Shown piece by piece: positions 1 through 7,663 of a stretch of DNA of 64,000 bases. The stretch comes from JBHIYN01 sp041984235. GTDB taxonomy: Bacteria > Pseudomonadota > Gammaproteobacteria > Ga0077536. Every line of letters begins with the position of its first letter. Within the stretch, counting starts at the first letter, position 1. Where the stretch lies: contig JBHIYN010000021.1 of assembly GCA_041984235.1 (NCBI GenBank), positions 1 through 64,000 of the forward strand. The letters run 5' to 3'. A program made the translations under genes and the position numbers. The notes under the pieces were generated by a model that ran no database searches, had not been told where the DNA came from, and saw nothing but the letters and a program-made list of their open reading frames with translations.

Positions 1-78
1 CCTCATTTATCCGCATAAACTCCGGTCCTCGGCTCGCCCGCGCCTTGCCCACGACCTTCCTCGCTACGTTCTGCATCA
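1..78 (-). repeat. 78-bp direct repeat, copy A (at window edge)
   Basis: This copy matches 142-219 at 75 of 78 positions, with a period of 141 bases. Near its end it carries the small inverted repeat TTTAT-CCGC-ATAAA at 6-19. Strand is given as the direction in which glyA is transcribed, because the copies lie just downstream of that gene. The copy may extend beyond the window. From memory it resembles dispersed intergenic repeats of GC-rich proteobacteria, but I cannot name a family. Confidence 0.85.
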
Positions 79-141
79 CCCTGCCGGCTGATGCGTAACC
101 GGTGCGGCGGCCGTGGGCGGCGTTGCGCGCTCGACGGCACG

Positions 142-219
142 CCTCATTTAGCCACCTAAACTCCGGTCCTCGGCTCGCCCGCGCCTTGCCCACGACCTTC
201 CTCGCTACGTTCTGCATCA
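142..219 (-). repeat. 78-bp direct repeat, copy B, 24 bases past the glyA stop
   Basis: This is the second copy of the repeat at 1-78. It differs at only three positions (151, 154, 156). Two of these are the paired bases of a five-bp stem, which here reads TTTAG-CCAC-CTAAA (147-160), so the hairpin is kept by a compensating change. Its position right behind glyA suggests it is carried on the glyA transcript and could act as a 3' end structure. No run of T follows, so it is not a classical intrinsic terminator. Confidence 0.85.
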
Positions 220-243
220 GCCTTCTGGCCCGTCTCAGCAAGT

Positions 244-1500
244 TCAGCCGGCATAGACCGGAAAACGTCCGCACAGCTCGCTGACCTGGCCGCGCACCCG
301 CGCAATGACCTGCTCGTCCTCGATGGCGTCCAGCACGTCGCACATCCAGCCGGCCAGCACCCGTGCCTCGTCTTCGCCGAAACCGCGCGTGGTCATGGCC
401 GGCGTGCCGATGCGCACCCCGCTGGTTACGAACGGCGACTGTGGGTCGTTCGGCACCGCGTTCTTGTTGACGGTGATGTGGGCGCTGCCGAGCGCCGCAT
501 CCGCGGCCTTGCCGGTGAGCCCCTTGTCGACCAGGTCGACCAGGAACAGGTGGTTGTCGGTACCGCCGGATACCACCTTGTAGCCCCGTGCCATGAAGGT
601 CTCGGCCATGCGGCGCGCGTTGGCCAGGACCTGCTCCTGGTAGGTGCGGAATTCGGGCGCCATGGCTTCTCTAAAGGCGACCGCCTTGGCCGCGATGATG
701 TGCATCAGCGGTCCGCCCTGCGAGCCGGGGAAAACCGCCGAATTGAGCTTCTTCTCCAGCGCCTCGTTGGCTTTCGCCAGGATCAGGCCGGAGCGCGGAC
801 CGCGCAGGGTCTTGTGCGTGGTGCTGGTCGTGACATCGGCCAGCTCGACCGGACTCGGATACAGCCCCACCGCGACCAGCCCGGCAACGTGCGCGATGTC
901 GGACACCAGGTAAGCCCCGACCTCGTCGGCAATCTCACGGAAACGCGCCCAGTCGACGATGCGCGAGTAGGCGGAGAAGCCGGTCATAATCATGCGCGGC
1001 TTGTGCTCGCGGGCAAGGCGCGCAACCTGGTCGTAATCGATCTCGCCGGTGGCGGCATCGATGCCGTACTGCACCGCGTGGTAGGTCTTGCCGGAGAAGT
1101 TGACGCTGGCGCCGTGGGTCAGGTGGCCACCGTCGGCGAGACTCATGCCGAGCACGGTGTCGCCGGCGTCGAGCAGCGCCAGGTAGGCGGCGCCGTTGGC
1201 CTGCGAGCCGGAATGCGGCTGGACGTTGGCATAGTCTGCCCCGAACAGGGTTCTGGCACGCGCAATCGCGAGCTCCTCGGCAACGTCGACGTGCTGGCAT
1301 CCGCCGTAGTAACGCTTGCCGGGATAGCCCTCCGCGTACTTGTTGGTGAGCACCGAGCCGGCGGCTTCCAGCACCCGCGGGCTGGCGTAGTTCTCCGAGG
1401 CGATGAGCTCGACGTGCTGCTCCTGCCGCACCTGCTCGTCGCGCAGGGCCGCCGCCAGCTCGGGGTCGAAATCGGCGATGGTCATGGCACGGGAGAACAT
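244..1500 (-). CDS. glyA: Serine hydroxymethyltransferase
   Basis: This cytosolic PLP enzyme interconverts serine and glycine with transfer of a one-carbon unit to tetrahydrofolate. The 418-residue product has the family's usual length. The PLP lysine lies in TTSTTHKTLRGPRSG at residue 230, and the N-terminal region carries ELIASENY and NVQPHSGSQAN. The ATG at 1500 is preceded by AAGGA eight bases upstream, and its MFSRAMTIADFD start lines up end to end with the E. coli protein, so it is preferred over the internal ATG at 1485. The gene is divergent from cyaA and is followed by the two 78-bp repeats. Identification is secure. Confidence 0.97.
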   Translation of the reverse strand: MFSRAMTIADFDPELAAALRDEQVRQEQHVELIASENYASPRVLEAAGSVLTNKYAEGYPGKRYYGGCQHVDVAEELAIARARTLFGADYANVQPHSGSQANGAAYLALLDAGDTVLGMSLADGGHLTHGASVNFSGKTYHAVQYGIDAATGEIDYDQVARLAREHKPRMIMTGFSAYSRIVDWARFREIADEVGAYLVSDIAHVAGLVAVGLYPSPVELADVTTSTTHKTLRGPRSGLILAKANEALEKKLNSAVFPGSQGGPLMHIIAAKAVAFREAMAPEFRTYQEQVLANARRMAETFMARGYKVVSGGTDNHLFLVDLVDKGLTGKAADAALGSAHITVNKNAVPNDPQSPFVTSGVRIGTPAMTTRGFGEDEARVLAGWMCDVLDAIEDEQVIARVRGQVSELCGRFPVYAG

Positions 1501-1589
1501 GGCAATGGTCCTTGTGTTGCGGTGGTCGGGGCGGCGGCGCTCGGGGCGCGCGTCCGGCCTACGCGCCGCAGGCCTCGCCGGATCAGGCG

Positions 1590-1618
1590 ATTATCCGCGA
1601 TCGGACCTCCGGGCACAA
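1590..1618 (-). promoter_or_regulatory. Candidate sigma-70 promoter for glyA
   Basis: On the minus strand TTGTGC (1613-1618) and GATAAT (1590-1595) are separated by exactly 17 bases, about 90 bases upstream of the glyA start. The -10 matches the consensus at five of six positions and the -35 at three. It is a prediction by eye. I did not find an equally good promoter for cyaA in the same 221-base gap. Confidence 0.45.
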
Positions 1619-1721
1619 TGCAAACCGATTGAATTTACAGGCTTTATCGCGCCGCACCGTAATTCCCGGCGAAGCCGCCGACGGGTTGAAGAATTGGCCG
1701 CGCGAGCCGCTAACCCGGGGC

Positions 1722-4577
1722 ATGGAACAGCGCGCCGAAACAACCTTCGACCTCACTGCCGAGAATCCCGAACGACGGCTCAGCGCGCTCAACCGCGATC
1801 GCCTGCGTCGCGTCTACGAGAGCCTCACCCGGCGCCAGCGCGAGTTCATCGATGCCCTGCCGCTGCTGTTCCACATCAACCACCCCCTGCTGCCGGGTTA
1901 CGTGACCCGCGAGACACCCTGTGGCATCGCCGGCTACACCCCCAGCGAGGCCAGTGTGCGCGCCGCGCGCGCTCTCTCCCGCTCGTTCGAGTTCGACCGC
2001 CGTGCCGCCCCGCGCATCGCCCTGCGCGGGCTGTACATGATGGGCAGCCCGGGAACCATCGCCTACTCACGCACCAGCGATCTCGACATGTGGCTGATAC
2101 ACGACCCGAAGCTGGATGCCGAGGCGGTGGCGGCGCTGGCCGACAAGGGCCGGCGTATCGAGGCGTTCGCCGCGACCCTGGACCTCGAGGTCCATTTTTT
2201 CGTCTTCGACGCCGAGCGCATGCGCAGCGGCGAGACCCTGTCCCTGTCGGACGAGTCCAGCGGCAGCTCGCAGCACTACGTGCTGCTCGACGAATTCTAT
2301 CGCTCCGGCCTGCTGGTCGCCGGCCTGCCCCCGCTGTGGTGGCGGATCCCGTCGTGCTACGAACGCAATTACGACGACTACCTCGCCGCCGCCGCGAAAC
2401 GGCGCATGCTGGACCCGACCGATTACATCGATTTCGGCGCGCTGCCGAGCATCCCGGCCGAGGAATTCTTCGGCGCCGCGGTATGGCAGCTCTACAAGAG
2501 CATCCGTTCGCCGTACAAGTCGGTGCTCAAGCTGCTGCTGATGGAGGCCTACGCCGCGGAGTACCCGGACATCGTCCTGCTCAGCACGCGCTACAAGCAG
2601 AACGTGGAGTCGAACAACGTCGAGCTCGACGCCATCGATCCCTACATCCTGATGTACACCAAGGCCGAAGAGTACCTGATGGCGCGCAACGAGCCGCAGC
2701 GGCTCGACGTGCTGCGTCGCAGCTTCTACATCAAGGCCAACGTCACGGTCAGCGATCCCCGGCTGCGCCGTCGCGATGACTGGCGCGGCGAGCTGATGAT
2801 TCGCATGGTCGAGGCCTGGGGCTGGTCGGAGCAGCAGGTCGCGCGCCTCGACCAGCGCGATGACTGGCGACTGGAGATCGCAGTCGAAGAGCGCCGCGAC
2901 CTGACCATGACCCTCAAGGAATCCTACGCCATGCTCTCGCGCTTCGCGCGCGATCACGCCAACGAGACCAAGATCACCGAGCGCGACCTGCACGTTCTGG
3001 GACGCAAGCTGTACGCCGCATTCGAGCGCAAGCCGTCCAAGATCGACGTGGTCACGCGCGGCATCTGCGTCAACCCGACCGAGCCCAGCCTGTCGCTGCA
3101 CGAGAGCAGGCTCGGCGATCGGCGCGTGTGGCTGCTCTTCACCGGCAACGTGAGCCCGGCCGAGGCGGGGTTCCGCAACCCGGTGCGGCGTTCCGGATCG
3201 CCGGCGGAGCTGGTCCTGTGGTGCCATCTCAACCGCCTGGCCGACAACGCCACGACCTGGCACGTGTTCGCCAACAGCAGCAGCCTGGACTCGCGCGAAG
3301 TCATTCGCATCAAGGACACCATTGCACGCGTGCTGGTCGGCGACGAGAGCAGTGACATCGTCGACGATTTGATCAGTCAACCCCGTCTGGCCCGCGCGGC
3401 ACTGCTGGTCAATGCCGGCGTCGATCCCTTTGCCAGTGCCGATGCCGCCGGCGACATCCGTACCAGCGACCTGACCGATCCGCTCGCCTTCGGTGGCCGC
3501 GGCATCAATCTCGTGCACAGCGTTGACCTCATGTTCGTCACCTCCTGGGACGAGGTGTTCACATTTCGCTTCGAAGGCGCTGGCGCGGTGCTGGAAGCGA
3601 TCGGCGAGCTCGCGCAGTGGCTGCCGACCCTACCGGACGGCGCTGCACTGCCGGCTATCGAAACCCGCTGCATGTCGCGCGGACAAACCGCCCAGATCGC
3701 CGAACGGGTTGGCGAAATGGTACGCAGCGCACTCGCCTTTCTCGGCCGGCACTGGCGCGCTGCGACCACCCACTACGTCATGCAGTGCAACGGCGACCTG
3801 CACCATCTCGCACTCGCCGAGGGCATACCGGCGCTGCACCGCCACGCCGGTCCGGCCGCGCTGATGCGGGTGCTGGCCGCCGCCGACGACGACGCCGAGC
3901 AACAGGTGCGCTTCGATGCCGCGTGTACCCGCGCGGGCCTGCTGCCGCTGCTCTACCGCCATCACCGCACCGGCGTCATCCAGGTATTTGCGCTGCAACG
4001 CGGCCCGCGCGCCGACGTCTACGTCATCGACGAGCGCGGCGCGCTGCTGGTCCAGCGCCAGGAATGCGACAGTGTTCAGATCCTGCTGCAGCATTACCGC
4101 CGCTTCCTGGACGCCACGCTGCCGCGCTGCCAGCATCCGGGTGACGGTACGCCCCCGGGTATCGAGCTGGTCGAGGTTATTCCTTCCGCGCGCGGGCACG
4201 AACTGCTTCCGCACCGGGGCGACCAGACCAGTGACGACAGCTATCTGCCGCTGCGGGTTTTCGCCGACGCCGACTCCGACGGCCATCAGCATTTCACCAT
4301 CCACGCTGGGGACCGCGAATTCTCGACCTGGGAACATGGCGGCTCGCTGTTCGTACAGGTCGCGGAGCTGGTCACCGCGCAGCGCGATCCCGGGCATGGT
4401 CACCCCATTTACATCACCGATCTCGATCTCTCGACCCGCTTCCGGCGCACCGCGGGCGTGAAGGCCCTGCGCCCTTACGACCTGCTCAGCTACAAGAAGC
4501 GCATCGAGTTCCAGCTCACCCGGGCCATGCACCAGGACGACACCATCGCCGGCACCGCGGTTGGCATCGCGTCCTGA
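1722..4577 (+). CDS. cyaA: Class I adenylate cyclase
   Basis: The enzyme makes cyclic AMP from ATP, normally for the CRP/Vfr regulon. The class I nucleotidyltransferase motif is visible at residues 107-124: GLYMMGS followed by SRTSDLDMW, with the two metal-binding aspartates. The reading frame is open back to 1512, but the ATG at 1722 starts the recognisable domain, giving 951 residues. This is close to Pseudomonas CyaA and longer than the enterobacterial form. The long C-terminal half is the poorly understood regulatory region of the family. No strong ribosome site precedes 1722, so the start is the least certain part. Confidence 0.93.
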   Translation: MEQRAETTFDLTAENPERRLSALNRDRLRRVYESLTRRQREFIDALPLLFHINHPLLPGYVTRETPCGIAGYTPSEASVRAARALSRSFEFDRRAAPRIALRGLYMMGSPGTIAYSRTSDLDMWLIHDPKLDAEAVAALADKGRRIEAFAATLDLEVHFFVFDAERMRSGETLSLSDESSGSSQHYVLLDEFYRSGLLVAGLPPLWWRIPSCYERNYDDYLAAAAKRRMLDPTDYIDFGALPSIPAEEFFGAAVWQLYKSIRSPYKSVLKLLLMEAYAAEYPDIVLLSTRYKQNVESNNVELDAIDPYILMYTKAEEYLMARNEPQRLDVLRRSFYIKANVTVSDPRLRRRDDWRGELMIRMVEAWGWSEQQVARLDQRDDWRLEIAVEERRDLTMTLKESYAMLSRFARDHANETKITERDLHVLGRKLYAAFERKPSKIDVVTRGICVNPTEPSLSLHESRLGDRRVWLLFTGNVSPAEAGFRNPVRRSGSPAELVLWCHLNRLADNATTWHVFANSSSLDSREVIRIKDTIARVLVGDESSDIVDDLISQPRLARAALLVNAGVDPFASADAAGDIRTSDLTDPLAFGGRGINLVHSVDLMFVTSWDEVFTFRFEGAGAVLEAIGELAQWLPTLPDGAALPAIETRCMSRGQTAQIAERVGEMVRSALAFLGRHWRAATTHYVMQCNGDLHHLALAEGIPALHRHAGPAALMRVLAAADDDAEQQVRFDAACTRAGLLPLLYRHHRTGVIQVFALQRGPRADVYVIDERGALLVQRQECDSVQILLQHYRRFLDATLPRCQHPGDGTPPGIELVEVIPSARGHELLPHRGDQTSDDSYLPLRVFADADSDGHQHFTIHAGDREFSTWEHGGSLFVQVAELVTAQRDPGHGHPIYITDLDLSTRFRRTAGVKALRPYDLLSYKKRIEFQLTRAMHQDDTIAGTAVGIAS

Positions 4578-4649
4578 CAGCAGCCGGCAGCCGATGCAGT
4601 AGAATGGCGCCGGCCGCGGACAGCGGTCGCGACATGAGCTGCAACGGGT

Positions 4650-5525
4650 GTGAGCAAGGCCGGGAAATTTTTTGCGCGCGCGGAGCGACTCCTCGAACGA
4701 CTCGAGCAGTTGTTACCGGGAGAAGTCGACGACACGCTCGAGGAGGCGATAGCCTGGCGCTGGCGCAAGCGCGACGGGCGCGCCCGCCTGCAGCCCATTC
4801 GGCGGTTCAACCCGGTCACGCTGGATGACCTGTTGCACGTCGAGCGGCAAAAGGCGGCATTGGAACGCAATACGCGCCAGTTCCTCGCCGGCCTGCCCGC
4901 TAACAACGCCTTGCTGTGGGGACCGCGCGGTACCGGCAAGTCGTCCCTGGTCAAGGCGCTGCTCAACGACTACGCGGCACGCGGCCTGCGCCTGGTGGAA
5001 GTCGACCGCCTGGACCTGGTCGACCTGCCCGACATCATCGACCGGCTGCATGACAGCGACGGCCGTTACGTCATTTACTGCGACGACCTGTCCTTCGACG
5101 ACAACGACGCCTCCTACCGCGGCCTCAAGACCGTGCTCGACGGCTCGGTGCTGGACACGCCCGAGAACATCGTGGTGTACGCCACCTCCAATCGCCGCCA
5201 CCTGGTTCCCGAGCACCAGGCGGACAACCAGCAGGCACGCATCATCGACGGCGAGCTGCACCACGCCGAAGCCGTGGAGGAGAAGATCTCCCTGTCGGAG
5301 CGTTTCGGGCTGTGGCTGTCGTTCCACCCGCTCAGCCAGGAGCGCTACCTGGACATCGTCGAGCATTGGCTGGGCGCCTTCGGCGCCGGCACAGGCGACG
5401 ATGACGCCATGCACAGGGCGGCGCTGGAGTGGGCCCTGCTGCACGGCTCGCGCAGCGGGCGCACCGCCTACCAGTTCGCGCGCGACTGGGTCGGACGCCG
5501 CGCGCTGGAGCACGAGCGTGGCTGA
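4650..5525 (+). CDS. DUF815-family AAA+ type ATP-binding protein
   Basis: The 291-residue protein has a Walker A motif GPRGTGKSS at residues 91-99 and a Walker B-like stretch YVIYCDDLSF at 140-149. It also has the family region around DGSVLDTPENIVVYATSNRRHL, so it is a P-loop ATPase of the DUF815 group. Its cellular role is not established. The start is GTG at 4650; the ATG at 4634 is out of frame. It overlaps the downstream phosphoribosyltransferase gene by eight bases, implying co-transcription and translational coupling with purine salvage genes. No membrane segment or signal peptide is seen. Confidence 0.85.
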   Translation: MSKAGKFFARAERLLERLEQLLPGEVDDTLEEAIAWRWRKRDGRARLQPIRRFNPVTLDDLLHVERQKAALERNTRQFLAGLPANNALLWGPRGTGKSSLVKALLNDYAARGLRLVEVDRLDLVDLPDIIDRLHDSDGRYVIYCDDLSFDDNDASYRGLKTVLDGSVLDTPENIVVYATSNRRHLVPEHQADNQQARIIDGELHHAEAVEEKISLSERFGLWLSFHPLSQERYLDIVEHWLGAFGAGTGDDDAMHRAALEWALLHGSRSGRTAYQFARDWVGRRALEHERG

Positions 5526-6075
5526 GCGCCGCCTACCGCCCGATCTCGACGCGGTGCGCGAGCAGGCGCGCTGCCTGGCCGACATGGCGACCGTGGACGC
5601 GGCCTGCGACCGCATGGCGGTCGAGATCACCGAGAAACTCAGCCAGACCGATCCCCTGCTGCTCGGTGTGATGAACGGTGGACTGGTGCCGATGGCGATG
5701 CTGCTCAGGCGGCTGGAGTTCCCGCTGCAGGTCGATTACACGCACGTCACGCGCTACGGCATGCGCACCACCGGCGGCGAGCTGCGCTGGATCAGGCGTC
5801 CGCCGGAGAGTGTGCGCGGGCGCACCGTGCTGGTGGTCGACGATCTGCTCGATCACGGCATCACGCTGGGCGCCGTGGTCGACGCCTGCCACGAGCTCGG
5901 CGCGGCCGAGGTCCTGACTGCCGTGCTGGTCACCAAGCAGGTGAAGGAGCGGGCCGGCCTGGCGAGCACCGATTTCTCGGCCCTCACCCTGCCCGACGAG
6001 TACCTGTTCGGCTACGGCATGGACTACCACACCTACCTGCGCAACGCGCAAGGCATCTTTGCGGCACCCTCGTGA
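5518..6075 (+). CDS. hpt: Hypoxanthine(-guanine) phosphoribosyltransferase
   Basis: The 185-residue protein carries the PRPP-binding signature VLVVDDLLDHGITL at residues 104-117 and MNGGLVPMAM near residue 52, typical of 6-oxopurine phosphoribosyltransferases. It would convert hypoxanthine (and possibly guanine) plus PRPP to the nucleotide. The reading frame is open far upstream, but the fold begins after the GTG at 5518, which overlaps the end of the DUF815 gene. The following phosphorylase releases hypoxanthine, so the neighbours make a short salvage channel. Specificity for hypoxanthine over guanine cannot be read from sequence. Confidence 0.88.
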   Translation: MAERRLPPDLDAVREQARCLADMATVDAACDRMAVEITEKLSQTDPLLLGVMNGGLVPMAMLLRRLEFPLQVDYTHVTRYGMRTTGGELRWIRRPPESVRGRTVLVVDDLLDHGITLGAVVDACHELGAAEVLTAVLVTKQVKERAGLASTDFSALTLPDEYLFGYGMDYHTYLRNAQGIFAAPS

Positions 6076-6815
6076 AACTGGCCCTGATCGGCGGCAGCGG
6101 CCTGTACGCGCTGGACGCACTGGAGCGGCAGGCGCGCCATCGCCTCGTCACGGCGTGGGGCGAACCCTCCGACGTCATCGTCAGCGGCCGGCTGCATGGT
6201 ACCGAGCTGCTGTTCCTGGCGCGTCATGGCGCCGGACACCACCTGCCGCCGCACCGCGTCAACTATCGCGCCAATATTGCAGCGCTGGCCGAGCTCGGCG
6301 CGACGGCCGTGGTGGCGACGGCAGCGGTTGGCGGGATCGGCCCCGCGACCGGACGCATCGTCGTCCCGCACCAGCTCATCGACTACACCTACGGCCGCGA
6401 ACATACCTACTTCGACGGGTCCCAGCCGCAGCCGCAGCACGTGGACTTCACCGAGCCCTACGCCGGCTGGCTGCGCCAGGCGCTGCTGGAGGCGGCTGCC
6501 ACCGCGCAGGTGGACGTGCTCGACGGCGGCGTCTACGGTGCGACCCAGGGCCCGCGCCTGGAGAGCGCGGCCGAGGTCGACCGCCTCGAACGCGACGGCT
6601 GCACGCTGGTCGGCATGACCGGCATGCCGGAGGCCGCGCTGGCCCGTGAGCTGGGGCTCGACTACGCCAACGTCTCGCTGGTCGTGAATGCCGCGGCCGG
6701 CCGTGCGCAGGGACCGATCACGATGGACGAGATCCTGCGCGAGCTGGAATCGGGCATGGGGCGCGTGCGTGAGCTGGTGGCCGCACTGGCACGCGCAATG
6801 GCCGGGTGCGCCTAG
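6072..6815 (+). CDS. S-methyl-5'-thioinosine phosphorylase
   Basis: This member of the MTAP/PNP phosphorylase family is 247 residues long. It has GGSGLYAL at residues 7-14, RHG at 51-53, the ATAAVGGIGP segment near 82 and YGATQGPRLES at 155-165. The pattern resembles the Pseudomonas enzyme that splits methylthioinosine into hypoxanthine and methylthioribose-1-phosphate rather than the MTA-specific enzyme. The GTG start at 6072 overlaps the stop of hpt (GTGA). The TAG stop at 6813-6815 lies in the CTAG that flanks a foldback element. A general 6-oxopurine nucleoside phosphorylase is the main alternative. Confidence 0.86.
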   Translation: MKLALIGGSGLYALDALERQARHRLVTAWGEPSDVIVSGRLHGTELLFLARHGAGHHLPPHRVNYRANIAALAELGATAVVATAAVGGIGPATGRIVVPHQLIDYTYGREHTYFDGSQPQPQHVDFTEPYAGWLRQALLEAAATAQVDVLDGGVYGATQGPRLESAAEVDRLERDGCTLVGMTGMPEAALARELGLDYANVSLVVNAAAGRAQGPITMDEILRELESGMGRVRELVAALARAMAGCA

Positions 6816-6977
6816 GGAACCTCTGAACAAGTCGTGAGTCGGCAGCTTGCGCCCGCGCGGTCCGATTTCGGCGTTGCGAAGCTTCGCAATAGCCGGCTAT
6901 TACGTGCGATTCGCACCTTGAACTCGAACAGCGCCGACACAAGCTGCTCGACCCAGACTTATTCAGAGGTTCCCTAG
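6812..6977. mobile_element. 158-bp MITE-like foldback element with CTAG flanks
   Basis: The element runs from 6816 to 6973. It has 18-bp terminal inverted repeats GGAACCTCTGAAYAAGTC with one mismatch (6816-6833 and 6956-6973), and CTAG lies directly on each side (6812-6815 and 6974-6977). The whole element is an imperfect palindrome centred on AATAGCCGGCTATT (6888-6901), which sits exactly in the middle. It encodes nothing. A 4-bp CTAG duplication fits the target preference of IS5-group elements, so this may be a non-autonomous relative; that link is inference. The left TAG is the stop of the thioinosine phosphorylase gene and the right one is the stop of csiV. Confidence 0.85.
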
Positions 6978-7663
6978 TCAGCCGACGCCTGTTCGACGAC
7001 GGCATCCCCGGCTTCGTCCGGCTCGTCCGGCCGGACCCACGGCGACACCTGCACGATGACGCCGAACAGCGGGTGGTCGAAATAATGAATCTCGCGCAGC
7101 TTGACCTTGCGCGTTTCCGACAAGCGCACCGGCGTACCCTCGTGGTAAAGCAGGAAATCGACTTCCACGTGCAGCAAGCGCGAGACCTTGATGCTGACGA
7201 TACCCTCGGCCCTGCGCGCGGGCCGTAACGCGGCCGCGTCGGGCGCCTCCGTGCTCATGCCGGACAGCTCCACGTCGGACAGGTAGACCCGCCGCGCCCG
7301 GCTCACGCCGAAGCTCGGCTGCCGCCAGGCCCGGGCCAGCAGGACCTCGTAGCCGCCGCTGTTGCGCAGGCGCCGCGCCACCCCGGCGAGGCGACGCTCG
7401 GCCGGCGCCAGCGCCTCGAAGGCGACCGGCAGCGACGCGCTGCCGACGGGCGGCGGCTCGTCGTCCATGTCGGGCAGGTCGGTGATGAGCTCGACCGTGT
7501 TGCGGAAATCGGGCAGCGCGTCGGGCGCGGCGAAGTGCTCCCCGTCGCCGTCACCGGCGTTACGAAACACCACTACTTCGACCTGGTACCAGCGTGCCTG
7601 CGCCGCAAACGGCGTCAGTGCCAGCAGCAGCACCAGCACGGCCCGCCCAAGGTCAGGCCGCAT
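6974..7663 (-). CDS. csiV: CsiV-family peptidoglycan-binding protein
   Basis: The 229-residue protein begins with a signal peptide (hydrophobic residues about 8-19, cleavage likely after AAQA) and then RWYQVEVVVFR, the usual start of mature CsiV proteins. The C-terminal part LSETRKVKLREIHYFDHPLFGVIVQVSP is also typical. CsiV-type proteins are periplasmic and linked to cell-wall synthesis, and the gene is regularly found next to mfd, as here. The start at 7663 overlaps the mfd stop by 11 bases. The stop codon is provided by the CTAG flank of the foldback element, so the original C-terminus may have been altered by the insertion. Confidence 0.85.
   Translation of the reverse strand: MRPDLGRAVLVLLLALTPFAAQARWYQVEVVVFRNAGDGDGEHFAAPDALPDFRNTVELITDLPDMDDEPPPVGSASLPVAFEALAPAERRLAGVARRLRNSGGYEVLLARAWRQPSFGVSRARRVYLSDVELSGMSTEAPDAAALRPARRAEGIVSIKVSRLLHVEVDFLLYHEGTPVRLSETRKVKLREIHYFDHPLFGVIVQVSPWVRPDEPDEAGDAVVEQASAD

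Noticed and set aside
102..284. 60-codon plus-strand open frame near the window start
   Set aside because: It spans repeat copy B and the end of glyA in a different frame and has no ribosome site or conserved feature.
1550..1600. TCCGGCCTACGCGCC and GCCGGATCAGGCG resemble enterobacterial REP sequences
   Set aside because: Only a loose match in GC-rich DNA with no proper stem-loop and no second copy in the window.
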